In this document: in pieces, positions 25,571 to 38,425 of the stretch | Layout: each line of letters opens with the position of its first letter | Numbering within the stretch: the stretch's first letter is position 1 | Assembly (NCBI GenBank): GCA_018806985.1 | Contig: JADANN010000240.1 | Location: 124,001-188,000, forward strand | Direction of reading: 5' to 3' | Length of the DNA stretch: 64,000 nt | Source: Angiostrongylus vasorum | Lineage: Eukaryota > Nematoda > Chromadorea > Rhabditida > Metastrongylidae | Position numbers and translations under genes: made by a program | The notes under the pieces: generated by a model | Databases searched by the model: none | Told to the model about the DNA's origin: nothing | What the model saw: the letters and a program-made list of their open reading frames with translations, nothing else

Positions 25571-26994
25571 TCTTTCATATTTTAGTTTGGGCTAGCGAAT
25601 TAATACAAAAACTCCCGAAATAGGAATATAGGAAATGACCGTGCGCTCTTAAGCTTTTTTTTCGTTCAGCTGAGTTTTTTTTTCTTCGCATTCTTTTCAA
25701 TCAAAACTGAGCTCGCTTCTTGGCGCTATGATGGTTTTTGTTCGTTTGGCGATCGAATCATTCGCATTTTTCTTTCTCGCGCGTTATCTACGAATTGTTC
25801 TGCCTCTTGTTGACGATAAGTGTCTTGATGATCAGTGTTCCTTCACTTAACACATAGCTTGGTTTCTTGTTCCCCACTGGAACTTTGTTCTGTACAAGTT
25901 CATTGTTCGTAAGGATCTCCATTTTGTAGTAGCGACATCTGAACTATGCGACTGAGGTAAATCCTCGTTCTTTGACATTTCAGTGTCAATCGAATGCTGT
26001 TTTCTTAACAAATAGAGAACTGTTCAAAGCACAGGAAATTTTCATAGTAAACGTGTGCTTAGAACTTCATCTTAGTCCAGTTATTGGAATTGGTTCTACC
26101 ATTGTAGACACTTATCATTCAATATGGTCCTGACATGGCAACGCTGCCTAAGGCACTGGTCCGCTCTTATTCGCACATCGTGAGAATGACCATAGGCTTC
26201 TGCTTCATCAGTAATGGAATGGCTTTCTATTAAGTTGAACATTGATTAATAAATTAACGTTTTGTTCTTGATCAGATGTGAATGTCTCACCAATTTCTCA
26301 TCTATGTAAGACTCTGTGCGGCTGGTACTCATCTATAACCGGAAAGCTTATAAAGAACAAAACGGCTCTGAAGAAGACGAAGCTGCTGAGACATCAACCA
26401 GTATTGAATAAGGGTTTTCCTGGAAATATCGTGACCGTTCAGGTCGAATACGATATTTTATTGTTTTATCAGCATTTCTATAAGTGTGACGTAAGGAGAG
26501 CTACTCCGCCTTCGTCTGCATAATAAACTGCTCTGTTCGAAATTCTGCTGCTTTTATGCCTTTCTATCGCAGTAATCGATTGCGTTCAGACTTTTTGTCT
26601 GGTAGCTTTATTGAGCTGGCTTTAATTAAACGAATTTTGTTAGAAAAGTATAGTCTGACATTGTGGACGTCGAAAAGACGAATGGTGATGGAATTGATTG
26701 TGTCGCCGAGGACTTCTGCCGCATCGATGAGCTGTCAGGTCATGCGTTCGATCATCGATGTAATATGTGTCATTCCAAAGTTCTTATCGAACGGATATCT
26801 TGTTTTTTCATACCGTGGAAGTCTGTGGTCAAGGCTATGATATCCGTTTAATATGGATATTTTTTCTGTTTTCAGTCTCATCTTCATATGAATTCGAAGC
26901 GACATGAGAATATGCTATTGATTATCATCACACCACCATTCATGACACTTTGTAATGTTTGTATAACATTTTCATCATTCTTTGTTCGTTAGAA
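25571..26994. other. No gene seen
   Basis: T-rich DNA between two SINE-A copies; frames below 95 codons without motifs. Confidence 0.4.
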
Positions 26995-27274
26995 TGGGCG
27001 TGCGTGGCGCAGTATTTCGAGGGCGCCTTGCACACTGGGGATCGACCTCGTGGCCGTAGACTCAGCAAGCCTTCGATCCCTCCAGTGGTGTAGGCAGGTT
27101 GGTACCAGACTTGTCTAGCAGGATACCAGCGCTAGCTCGATACATCGGTAGACCACTCCAAGTCATTTTAAAGGCCGGGTATGCATTCCGTCGCCTCCAA
27201 CGAGGTTTAATGCAGTCGAATTCACTGCGCACCCCCATGGATTGGTCAACGCCGAGAGCTCTATCCTTTTTTTT
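26995..27274 (+). repeat. SINE-A copy
   Basis: Full-length from GGGCGTGCGTGGCGCAGT to CTCTATCC plus a T run. TTGTTCGT occurs just before and just after, a possible short target duplication. Confidence 0.88.
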
Positions 27275-27299
27275 TATTGTTCGTCAACTCTAACGTTAT

Positions 27300-27545
27300 G
27301 GTCACAATTTTAACTTATTATTTGCTGCCTACTCTTTTTTAACGGCAGTGTATATATTGCGAAATATAACTTTAATGATGCTGAGATATTTGCAAAACTC
27401 CGGACCGCAGGTGTCTACGGTGGGGAACGAACGCGCTATTGTCCTTTTCGGGGAGTAGCGCGCTCACCACCATACCATGCGGGTCCTTCGTTCCGCCTGT
27501 CTCTCAGCTACTTCTATTGATCTTTTGCCATCAGCAATCACCCTA
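27300..27545 (-). repeat. Family C repeat
   Basis: Reverse of the consensus: GAGATATTTGCAAAACTCCG, GGTGGGGAACGAACGCGC, CACCACCATACCATGCGGG, CCATCAGCAATCACCC. Ends about 450 bases before the rab-7 start. Confidence 0.85.
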
Positions 27546-27971
27546 ACGTTATGCATTGTTAAATTATTAAAAGATATCAATGAATTCACAACATATTCCC
27601 CCCCTCGTTCTACGAAATTTTTTAGCGAGATATTCCTTTACAGAATGTATTTCCGTTAATCTGCTTTTCTATAAAAGTTCCTCCATCCAGGAAGTTTCGT
27701 GCATTTCACAGTTTAATAGGAAGAAGGTGAAATTTTCGGCGAAGTGTCATGTGCTATAGTACAATACGTGTTCGGTACTCATGGCGTGACTACTGCTATG
27801 TCGCTTTTTTTTCGTTTTCATTTAAAAAAAATGAAATATCTGTTCGGTTTCGTGCTGTTATGTTCGCTGTCCTCATAATCGTCCCCCTGGATGTTCGTTC
27901 GCCTGTTCACGTGATCGACGCATTGTTTACAGTATGGATCTAAAAAAAAAGTGCATCTGATTCTCCTTGTT

Positions 27972-27981
27972 TGATTTTCAG
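27972..27981 (+). promoter_or_regulatory. 3' splice acceptor upstream of the rab-7 start codon
   Basis: TGATTTTCAG matches the nematode acceptor consensus and ends 11 bases before the ATG. No upstream exon is visible, so spliced-leader addition is the likely use; a 5' UTR intron is the alternative. Confidence 0.6.
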
Positions 27982-27992
27982 TTTCAATTAAG

Positions 27993-30900
27993 ATGTCGGG
28001 AAGAAAGAAGGCACTTCTCAAGGTTATCATCCTTGGTGATTCGGGTGTTGGCAAAACGTCGCTGATGAATCAATATGTGAATCGCAGGTTCAGTAACCAG
28101 TATAAGGTAACGTGTTGGCCTTTTTTGAAGTTCTTCACTTCTCTAATCGATCCAGTGGTAGTCGATATATCAAATTTGAGTTGTTAACTGTTAAGGAATT
28201 CAAACCCAACGGATGTCTGTTTACACAATCTTTAGAAATATAGTCCGCCCATCAAAGAAATGTTCGAAATATTTTTTTGCTTAATATTTTATTTGTCATC
28301 CGAAATTGTCCCCAGTAATTCAAAGAGTTACATGGCGTTTCGTTATTGTTTCTTTTACTATAATTAAAGAGATATAAACTGTTACAGGCTACGATAGGTG
28401 CAGACTTTCTCACTAGAGATGTGCAAATCGACGATCGTACAGTAACACTACAGGTGTGTTACGTCAAATTCTTTACTTCTATTTGTCCTCACTGTTTTTT
28501 TTCTGATAGTGCTGTTCAGTAATTGTTTAGCACATTCGCGACATTTAGCTGTTTTCCGTTTTACCATACTTTTTGCGACGGTTAGCCATCTTGGCGATAT
28601 GACTCGTTTAAAAGGCATACGTTTGACGCATCGCTTGTGGTTGCGGCTCCCGCGAGTGCTTTTCAGAGCTTTCAAGTGCTTTCGTTCGTTATTTTTATTC
28701 CTTAGAACTTGAGTTTTAGACAGATTTGACCTAGATACTTAAATCACTCGTCCTAAACACGTCTTGCAGCACGTCTGTTCTTTTCATGGTCTTGCGTTCG
28801 TCACCCACTAAATTAGTTGAGATCTTATGCGAACTCCTATCGTTAATACACTGAATGCTACTCGCTTGTAGTTGTCTCCGGATTTCCTAGATAGTCTCCT
28901 GGGGCGTTCTCAAGTTATCGGTATAAAAAGTTGCGTGCAAAGTTTTGCTGCGTTACGATTAGGATTCTTCCAGGAAGGCAGCGACTATTGTGTAGGTAAG
29001 AAGCCCAGCGACTGGTTGACAGACCTCTCTAAGATGATGTAGTTGGCCAAATCCTATTAAATTTCAGACGAACATGATATTTTTTCGAAAAGTGTGTACC
29101 AGTGGAAAGATAAAGCGAAGTCTCCTCTGTAAGCCTGTTAAGTTCACGGACGTTTGTGAACGCTGTTGTAATTGTCGAGAAAATATCGGTAGCTGTCGAG
29201 AAACCTACATTATTACCAAGGTGTTAAAGAAGCTATGTACCTCTGTATTGATGGATATCAGTGAAAATGATAGCCGGACTTTATCAGAGGATTTTTTCTG
29301 TTGTGGATTACCATTTGAGTATGCTCACAAGTTCGGGTTTAAAATTTGTTCTGAATTTGCTTTGAAAATGAAAGCAGTTGGATTTTTTGGATTCCTGGAA
29401 ACCACCTTTTCACATTACTAAAGATGGTTTGTTTAACAATTCATTTATAATCATAGGAACGCTGTTAAATTGTTTTTTTAAAATGCGACTGGTTTTGAAG
29501 GCAGAATTAAATGAAAGTAAATTCGAGGAAGATGAGAAATAAACAAAACGTAAGTTGGAATCATTGTTCTGTGCATGCTTTTTCTACGATGTCGTCATTT
29601 CCAACGTTTTTGGGGAGAATCTAGCCAAAGGTAGCCACAGGTTGCTACGGGTCAAATGTCATCTATAGTCCTGTTGTTCGTCGAGTGACTCGAGCGCGCG
29701 CCAATCAATATCCATTTTTCCCTATCGCGTGCAAGCGTAGCCCAGTGCGTTCTGCTCGCTCTAGACCTTTAAGCATCATGCCTTTCTTCTAAGGACTTCA
29801 TTAACAACTCCGACCACCAAGTCGGTGCCACTCCTGCACTTCGTTTGACATCGAGAGAATCCAGTCACTAACGGCTTTTGTCCATTGGCTGTCATTGATA
29901 CGCATTACGTGTCGACCTCACCTTATCTTCGACAGTTTGCGTACAGAACGGCATCTTTGATTTTTGATCGTTGACGCAGGTCGGAGCTTAGATTCCTTTC
30001 TTTACTCGTACGAAACCGGATACTCCTAGCATCATCCTTTCGATATCGCATTCAATAACGCTGAGTGATCTTTCATCCTGCTTACGCAGCGACCAGGTTT
30101 CTGACGTATCCGTTAAGGCAGGAAGTACCGTTGAGTTTAAAAAGGTGGGCACGGAGTCGGGTATTCTTTGTTCTCGTCACTACATCCTCGGTGTTTTTAA
30201 AGCTTCCCAAGTCGATCGTTTCCTTTGCTCAACTCTGGAGCTAAATCGTTCATCATGTTGATTTCCCGACCTAGGTAGAAATAACTGGAGCATTCGGAGA
30301 TATTGCTTCCGTTGAGCGCGGAACGTGAATGGAGCATGCGAAACCATTCCGTTCCCCCATGAACATAGTTTTTTGTGAAATTTAGTCTAAGACCAATCTT
30401 TCCACAGGCTTTATCAAAGTCGGCAAGCATACGTTCCCCTTGGCTAACGTTTAGTGTTATAAGGACGATGTCATCAGCAAAGCGAATACCATCGATTTTC
30501 ACTCCCATATCATCCCATTCCAATGTTCGCATGACGTTCTGGAGGGTTGCGGTAAATAATTTTGGCGAGATGGTATCCTCTTGCCTAACTCCTACGTCAG
30601 TATTAATATCGTTGTAGAATGGTGATATCTTGGTTGTTAAATTCTTGTACAGCTCGCGAGGAATCTTTATGTACTGAGTAGGGACACTTTGACTATCAAG
30701 GGTTTCCATGAATGCTTCTATCTCAGTTGAATCAAAAGCCTTCTGTAAATCGATGGAAGTGAGACAGAGTGGCTTTTTTTACTTTCGCGATGCTTCAGTG
30801 AGCCTTTTTATTGTGTGGATTTGGTCCATGGTACTAAACCTTTTTCGAAACCCTGCATGCCCACATTGCTGCCCTTCCTCCAGTGTTCTGCCAATCCTGT

Positions 30901-33900
30901 TTAGGATGACTCAAGTGAAGTGTTTGCAGACGACAGTCAACAAGCAGATTGGGCGATAGTTGCGGATATCGTGTAGGTCACCCTTTCTTAACAATAGCAC
31001 GGTCCTGCAGGTCTTCCATTAAGTAAGGACTTTGCATTCAGACAGGTAACGTGTGAAGAGCCTAGCCAGCCTGTTTACGAGGACTAGCGGAAGATTCTTC
31101 AGGTGTTCTGGTCTTATCCTGTCCGGACTTGGTGCTGTTCAATTTTTCATCGACGAAATGGCATGTCGGATTTCAGAAGGGAGAACCAGTGTTAACACTT
31201 ATCGTGCTCCTTTATTTCATATGAGGACGTGGCTATTGAAGCAGTCTGACTAGCAGCTGTGAATGATTTTTCGTATTGCATTTCTGGATGCTGTAACTGT
31301 TCCGTCTGGGGGTCGGAGTGCAATCATCTTGGTCTAGCAACTGGCGAAGCTTCGGTGGGCTTTCCGAACGCTTTTCCCCAGCCTCTGCAGCTTCGACCAT
31401 TACTGCTACTCTTCTCTCTTTAAGATCTTCTTTTATCGCCTGTCTGCATTGTTTTGTAAGTTCGGACGTTAGTTCGCGGTTGACTGCAGCTCGTGCGATT
31501 CCATACTGGCGTATCAGCTCGAATGTTTCTAGAGACAGACGTCTCGTGGTGACTTTCGAACTCTCAGCTTTCATAGCGCTAACGTTGAATGTTGAATGAG
31601 CCGGTGCTATTCCTCGTCGATGTTATCGACAACGACGGCTTCCCAACAGTCGACTAGTGAATTGAATAGGTCCCAGTTTATGGTGGTTTTGGGACTTCGT
31701 TTTTTGAATTTAGCAGTTTTTTCTTCTTTCCGCGAGAAATTGAATCTAGTTCAAAGGAGGCAATGGGTCTGATCCCGTGTGAAATATTAAGACAACAGCG
31801 ACATCGGTTGGGCAAAACCTTCTATTTCCTATGATGTGGTCTATTTCGTTATGGTACTCTCCATTGAGAGACTCCCACGTCCAGCGTTGAGGGTGGGGCT
31901 CCTGGAATTGCGAGTTACTATGGATGGTCTTGGTCGTCTTGATAAACTTATACAGCTGCTCACGCTGCTCGTTCCATTCTAACCCGTGGGTCCTATTGTG
32001 ACGTTCTTCTTGTTCCATGTTAGTGTTAAAATCTCCATTAATGACCTTGAAGAATGTATGGTCTTCTCTGTCGATTTTCTCCAAGTCCGTATAGAACGCT
32101 TCGACTTCTTCGTCATAGTTTTATGTCGGCGCTTAAACGACGAAGATTGTCGAAGCAGGTATCGACCCACATCTCTTTAGTCGTAAACGTCCGATTCACG
32201 TAGCCGAGCTGCAGGTAACCGACCTAAAATACGTGGTTTCTTGTACCAATGTGTCTTCTAAGGCTATCACAGCGTTAATATGAGGTGTTTGTTGATGGTG
32301 ACGCGAACGAACACCTTTCCTATCACATAATCACATACATATCACATATCACACGCATTCTCGTGAACTGATGTGTAAGATGCACTCTGCCTACGTACAA
32401 GCGCACCTACACGGGCATGTACTTGGATGCAGTGGTATTTAACGTTAAAGTAGGTTAGGCACAGCAAAGAATAAGGACCTCATTTCTGAACGAATTCTCT
32501 CCTTAGGATAAAGAAATAGTCGATTTTGGATGGTTTTTAGCCTGCCTTCATGCACTTGGAAACACTACCAAGCCTGTAATCTGGGATTTATAGGCAATGT
32601 TGATAGAACTGTGAGTCGGTATGAAATAAATTAAGTGATCTGGAGTTGAGTGAGATGTATTCGTCATTCCTGAAATTGCTGTGAGATGCATTAATTTTAA
32701 CACTTTGTTTCATACAGATCTGGGATACTGCTGGTCAGGAGCGCTTTCAATCCTTGGGTGTTGCTTTCTATCGTGGAGCTGATTGTTGTGTGTTGACGTA
32801 TGACGTTACAAATCCTTCATCATTTAAAAGTCTCGATTCATGGCGAGATGAGTTTCTTATACAAGCGTGGTTAGTCCTTCGCGACTTTCAAATATATTCC
32901 TCATATTTTCATAGAATGACGTGTGTTTGGTGAACATAGAATATTGAGCTATCATGTAGAACTTCCTCTGAATAATGATTACCTAATCTACTCAAGAACT
33001 AGCATAGGATCCGATCACTTTCAGTCCTCGTGATCCAGAGAATTTTCCATTCGTTTTGCTCGGCAATAAAGTTGATCTGGAAGCACAAAGAGCTGTGAGT
33101 CAAAAACGTGCAGAGAACTGGTGTCAGTCGAAACATAACATGCCATATTATGAGGTGAAACTATCGAGTTTATGTTTCTGTCTTTTTTTTTATTTTTCAT
33201 ATTTTTTTATCCTGTGGATTCCATAAAAGATTGAGATGTGGAACTTTTAGGTCTCTGCCAAAGAAGCTCTAAACGTAGAAACCGCATTCCAAGCGATTGC
33301 GCGTGACGCACTTGCAAGAGAAGTTCAGGTTTGTCGTTTGGATATTTAGATTTAATTCTTTCCGTTCATGATGATTGCCGATTTGTCGCCGTTTACAAGT
33401 TATAAATCGTAGATCCGTTTTTCGCAAAGACGCTATGGCTCGACGCTTGAAATATCACTATGGCTTTATTTGTCTAAATTCCCCCCTCAGATCTGCTTTA
33501 GTAGTACTGGCGTTGAACTGGATTTAAATTTGCGACCTGTGTGTAATTTTTGTAGTTTCCTTTAAATTGTTCCAGTAAGGAGTAGGATTTGAAGGACATA
33601 TTCACTGTGAATTGCTTCAACTGACAATCCTTGTTCAGTATTAGAGTACCTATCTTACAAAGATATGTTTGGCTGTAACAGTTTTCATAACCAAGAGGTA
33701 CTTTTTTACTTCAGGAAAAAAGGAAATGTGTATGGGAAAAAAATAATCGACTTAGTATTAAAAGCTCTAGTAATCATTTGTTCTTTAACACTTTGTCTAT
33801 TGGTTGTTTATCATGTTTATTGGTTGTTTATCACTAGCCATCTAATCCAGTAACTCTTTAGTGCAATGTAGCCATAACTATGCTGAAATATTTACAAAAC

Positions 33901-34318
33901 TCCGGATCGCTAGTGTCTGTGGGGGCGACCGAAAACGCTGTTACCCTTTCTGGGGGCTAGCGCGTTCGCCACTACATCGTGCGAGTCTTTCTTTTTGCCT
34001 TTTTCTCAGCAATGTTATTGACCTATAGGTGCTATCTTTTAGTGCACTTTACTGAAGTATCTGATTTTGAGCTGATATATTATTGAGATAGAACTACTGG
34101 CAAATCCACTGGTCGTTAGGAGTTATTACAAGCTTTCATAATTATTGCACATAAATTTGAATCATTTAATATTACTAAGATTCTCATGGAGTGTGCGGTC
34201 ACATGGTTTCGTCGGTCAGCTTGCATCGTTGCAGGAAACACACGACTTTCCGGAATTTCCTGATCAGATTCGTCTCAACGACAATCGATCGTCGTCAAGC
34301 GGTGGTTGCAATTGCTAA
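27993..34318 (+). CDS. rab-7: RAB-7 small GTPase, complete, six exons
   Basis: Rab GTPase that controls traffic from early to late endosomes and lysosomes. Exons: 27993-28106, 28388-28453, 32718-32869, 33025-33154, 33251-33328, 34235-34318. They join in frame to 207 aa, the usual Rab7 length. Seen: P-loop GDSGVGKT (residues 15-22), switch I Thr40 in ATIGADF, WDTAGQE with Gln67, guanine-binding NKVD (125-128), SAK (156-158), and a C-terminal Cys-Asn-Cys for double geranylgeranylation. All introns are GT-AG; the third exon uses donor GTTAGT, which keeps family length (QACPRDP, where Ser is commoner than Cys). The start follows a TGATTTTCAG acceptor by 11 bases, so the mRNA is probably trans-spliced. 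Intron 2 is 4.3 kb and holds an antisense RTE LINE; intron 5 holds a family C repeat. Nothing looks broken. Confidence 0.97.
29645..32170 (-). mobile_element. RTE-type LINE, 5'-truncated and decayed, inside rab-7 intron 2
   Basis: Read on the - strand, pieces appear in LINE order. 31746-32084 has the end of an apurinic-type endonuclease (VINGDFN, then [17 protein letters not shown]). 31233-31574 is a basic linker. 30197-30709 has reverse transcriptase with FADDIVLI, the catalytic Asp pair intact. About 29700-30200 carries the C-terminal segment in broken frames. Most of the endonuclease N-terminus is missing. Frameshifts make it inactive. It is antisense to rab-7. Confidence 0.85.
33855..34045 (-). 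repeat. Family C repeat in rab-7 intron 5
   Basis: Reverse copy with GAAATATTTACAAAACTCCG, CTGGGGGCTAGCGCGTTCGC and TTTTCTCAGCAATGTTATTG. Diverged. Confidence 0.75.
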
Positions 34319-34439
34319 ATATTTCCATACTGGTCATCGCCTGATCGTTTTTCGTTCTAAATGTTCTGCTTAACTATATGGTATAACTTCACATTCAGTC
34401 CTTACCTACTGGCGTCCATTAAGTCTTTTTTTCTCCAAA

Positions 34440-34445
34440 AATAAA
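34440..34445 (+). promoter_or_regulatory. Poly(A) signal candidate for rab-7
   Basis: AATAAA lies about 120 bases after the rab-7 stop codon, in T-rich 3' UTR-like sequence. It is the first perfect signal I noticed downstream. Confidence 0.5.
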
Positions 34446-34879
34446 CAGTGATACCGATGCCTGTTATCCATCATCACCAAGTAAATCACGTACCATGTAT
34501 TCATAATGATGAGTGCTGCATCGTGTCTGTATAGTTTCTCGTTGCTTACGTCAGTGCCCTGGTGTCACTTGAAACTTGTGTGGATCGTGATCTGAACTAA
34601 GGAATACTTGGTGACTGCTGCTGTACGTTGTCATATGTGACCGGACCGCTAGATTTTGTAATGGAATCAACATTATAGTGATCTTCTCACCTCCTTCATT
34701 ACAACTGTACGTGAATTTTGATACGTTTGAACTAACGAACTAACTAGTGCTTTCTTGTAGTACTGTTTAATATTTGCCACTGTTCGAGATTTCTACATTT
34801 GCATGTTCTCCTATATTTCTTTATCTACTACTTTTGCAATGAAATGTAAAGAGATTTTTTGTCGTTTTATGACGTGTGC

Positions 34880-35114
34880 AGGGCGGATGTGGCGCAGTTC
34901 TCGGACGCGCCATGCAATACACACGTGGAATCGATCCCCGCAAATTGGTGCCAGAGTTGTCTAGGAGGATAGCAGCATTGGCTCGACACATCGGTAGGCC
35001 ACCGTGAGTCATTGTAAAGGCCATATATGCATTCAATCACCTCCAACGGAGCTTAGTGAAATTGAATGCATGGCGCACCCCTCAGGGATTGATCAACGCT
35101 GAAAGCTTTATCCT
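34880..35114 (+). repeat. SINE-A copy with internal deletion and perfect target duplication
   Basis: Bases between GATCCCCGC and GCAAATTGG are missing, which removes the junction between head and core; GC is shared at the break. TTTTATGACGTGTGC at 34865-34879 is repeated at 35115-35129. Confidence 0.92.
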
Positions 35115-35130
35115 TTTTATGACGTGTGCG

Positions 35131-35814
35131 AAAGACATTCGTAACCGACGTGTTATTGAAGAGACGTGGACATTATTCATAGGATTTGAAACAAATTGGT
35201 GATGAACGAATACTGCCAATAGGGGGGAAAATGCGACGTGCTGATCTATTGATAGTTTCTTAGGCTACACTGCAACCTTTATTATTAAGAATAATAAGGA
35301 TATTATCTATTAGTGGGGTGTCGAAAGAGTAGTTTTCATACCGCAGGAATTGTGTCGTTCTCAACGGATCTTTTCCACCTAGGATAGCTCAGCCAGTTTT
35401 TCTTTTCGCTATGTGATATTTCTGCACGTGGCAGATAGAGGTTGGAACGTGGGCCTAACAGGACATCGCGCTTTCTTGAGAAGCAGGAGATTCAGGAAAT
35501 AGATTCGTTATTCCAATTGTCCCGCGTCGCCGTAAACCTGGATATAATTAGACGTATATAAGAGCGCTTGCGTGGATGAATGTGCTTACTTGTATTCTAA
35601 TTCTACGGTGTACGTTAGTAAGGCGAAAATCTACAATCGAGTGCAGTGCAAGGCAATCAGCTTACTATTCCCCCCCCCCGATCTAGTAAGCTCGTTTACT
35701 CCAGGAAGGAAAGGGAAATTAACCTTGAGTATAAAAACCTAAGTCAGAGGTCGGCAAGTCAACTTAGGGTAAGGCGAGTACGGAAAGGTTACTAACAAGT
35801 CAAGGTCGTTCTAG
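35131..35814. other. No gene seen
   Basis: AT-rich spacer downstream of rab-7 with a C10 run near 35672. Sequence from about 35690 may already be the 5' UTR of the decayed LINE. Confidence 0.4.
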
Positions 35815-37330
35815 ACTGCCCAAACTTAGAACACACGCTTCGAACATTGGAGCCCTGATGGCTGAAGAGGCTAAGTAGGAAGTCACTGGACTGACCGAGA
35901 CGTGCAGACACCGCCATTAAAGCCACTTATGACAACGAAGAAGAACTGTTTGCTCGGAATATGCGATAGAAGCGCAGTGAGGACGTTGATGTGCTTGTCA
36001 ACATAAGCCTGCTAATACATATCGAATCCTGAGTAGAAAACATTCCGAGTTCAAAGCATGGAGTTGAAAAGATGTGGACCATTGTCTTCTCTAACATTCG
36101 CTCACGTTTTAATCTGAAGCAATGGCGAAAACGAAGACGGAGCGTTCTGTGTAGACCAAGAGAACTTTTACAGAAAACAGTGTAGATCTTAGTAACTAAA
36201 ATCTATGGTCGATGTCATTTTTGTCCGAGAGCCTTCACAGGACTGGACCAACACTTCGCGCAGTTCTTTTTTTTCCTTAGCAGCCGTGTACACATGTCTC
36301 GTATCATATTAGAGATAAATTGTATGCTGTCCAAATAGTTATCCCTTCCGAATTTGGACTTGCTATCTCATAGGTGACGAAGCGTGCAATATCTGACAGG
36401 TCAGGGTTTTATTTTTTGTTCCCAATTTTTTCTTTTATTAACTTCTGAACAACTTGAAGCCAATCCACACTAACACCTTGGCGCGGCTTTTTTCCTCGTT
36501 GCCTCAGAATGCCTCAATGAATGTAGGGCCGGCACGACCATGTACCTGCAGAAAAGGAAGACCTACGCTACGTAAGCGAGTTCTCATTCGATCTTCTTTT
36601 AGTCGTCTACTAGTCCACTTATCTGCAGGTTATCTACTTTATCTACAAGTGTAACAGTATAATGTAAGAAGGATAGTCATTCGAATAAGACTTTAATAAA
36701 GATTAGGCAGGATATATCATACCCGCTCGATGACGAAACTAACTGAAGTGTCGCGAAAATACAAGCACTTTCAGTGATTATAAAAACGCTCTCGACACAG
36801 TTGATGCAGAAGTGGCCATAGAATTTCAGAACAACTGATATGTCCAATTGTCAATAAATAAAAAATTCTTCATGAGCTATATAGCAACTTCACAAGCAAG
36901 ATTTTATTGTTCTACAACGACATGGTTGGCCCTAAGAAAGGCTTTAGGCAAGGCGATACGATCCTGCCAGAATTATTTATAGTCATCCTCGAGAACATTA
37001 TGCGAAAGCGGAACTGGGATAATACGAGTAAGAAAGCCCGTAACCAACGGCTACACCATCTACTCTTTGTTCATGATATCGTTCTTATAATAACAAGCAT
37101 TAAATGCAGAACGGTTTCCCTACCGCTTGTGGAAACTTGGTCTTTGAATCTCAAAAAACAATATTTAATATTCATGAGAAACGGGTTTACTTCTGATGTC
37201 ATTCGCTCTTAAATGAATTATTACCTGCTAATGTTACAACTGTGTATCTTGATCGAGAAGCTAATACGGTGAACGACTTATCACCAGTGCTAAGCGGGAG
37301 GCAATGATTCACTTGGAGAACTTGAAAGAA
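35815..37330 (+). mobile_element. Badly decayed LINE
   Basis: 36907-37212 encodes an RT remnant (GFRQGDTILPELF, then FVHDIVLI, so the first catalytic Asp is His). Just upstream, 36780-36850 reads like the preceding RT block with a frameshift. 35815-35930 resembles the start of a LINE ORF (NLRT...NIGAL), which is weaker. Whether both belong to one element is not certain. Confidence 0.55.
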
Positions 37331-38129
37331 TGAGAAGTTTAGTGAGAGGAACAGAGAATAACTGTTTCCATGCCTAGCTTTTTCGGCTTTGCCATACTAC
37401 TTGTTTTAATGTACGCGTCAGGAAGGTAGGAACATTCAACATCAGGTGAACCAGTGGACACAATCCATCAGTGAGTTTGTCCTGTAGGATGTCAAGCTCA
37501 CAGCAGTGAAATCACGAACCAGAAAGTCATACTTTTCCACTGCGATTCTGGAAGAAAACTTTAACACTGTTCTGGTTTCTTCAGCAAGAGAGTTCACTGG
37601 GTTAGTCATGGGTGAAGCAGAGAAAATATACAGGTTTTACTAGCTCCCAGATAAGTTATTCAACAAATAACGCGACTATATGTGATATGGCTGATACAGA
37701 CCATAGACTTTCTTGGGACGTTTGCATTCTAATTAGACTTGCTCAACTAGTTCCATATATTTCATCTACGGTGTCTCCTTCCCCGGTCTCACCAAGGCTT
37801 CACGCAGTGCTATTTCAGGTCAGTCACACGAGCGAGTGTTTCCTTCGTTTTAAACGCAAATAACGCAACCGTTTCATATACGAAACACATGTTTTATGTC
37901 TAGCGCCTCCAGAGGTTCCACGTGCAAGTGTGATGATTGGTGTGTGGGAATCTCTATGAGAGTCCGTGATTCTACAGGCCAAATTGTCTGACTTGCAATC
38001 GCAACATCGTTGTGGTAGCACCGCCCACGAGGTTGCTCATCCGGTGGTCATCACACGCTCGCTGTAGAAAGCACTGCAGCAGATTGCTAGTTCAGTAAAA
38101 TTCGAAAATAAAACGAACTTTGTAGAAAT
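37331..38129. other. No gene seen
   Basis: Spacer between LINE remnant and old SINE-A copies; an 83-codon frame at 37612-37863 has no motif. Confidence 0.4.
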
Positions 38130-38425
38130 AGTTTTGGAGTACAAAGCGTTCCGCGTTGACCAAAAGCTAAGGGATGTGGTATACATTGCACTTCAATCGT
38201 AACATCGTTAGAAGTGAATGAATGCATATCCGGCTCATGCAATCAATCGCGATGGCCCACCGAAGTACTAAGCAGTGCTATCATCTTCCCAGACAAGACT
38301 AGTACCAATCTGCTGATCATGTAGGGATGGAAGGCTTGGTGATACCGGACCACGGACCGAACCAACGGCTGCGTCTTTATTGTAGGGCACCCTTAACGAT
38401 TGCGCAACGCAGGCACTGGAAAACG
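38130..38425 (-). repeat. SINE-A copy, old
   Basis: Reverse copy recognised by GGGATGGAAGGCTTGGTG, the mirrored core CAGACAAGACTAGTACCAAT and GAATGCATATCCGGC. Confidence 0.75.

Noticed and set aside
29074..29421. 115-codon Cys-rich frame inside rab-7 intron 2
   Set aside because: No acceptor, donor or family motif; it sits in intron DNA of ordinary composition.
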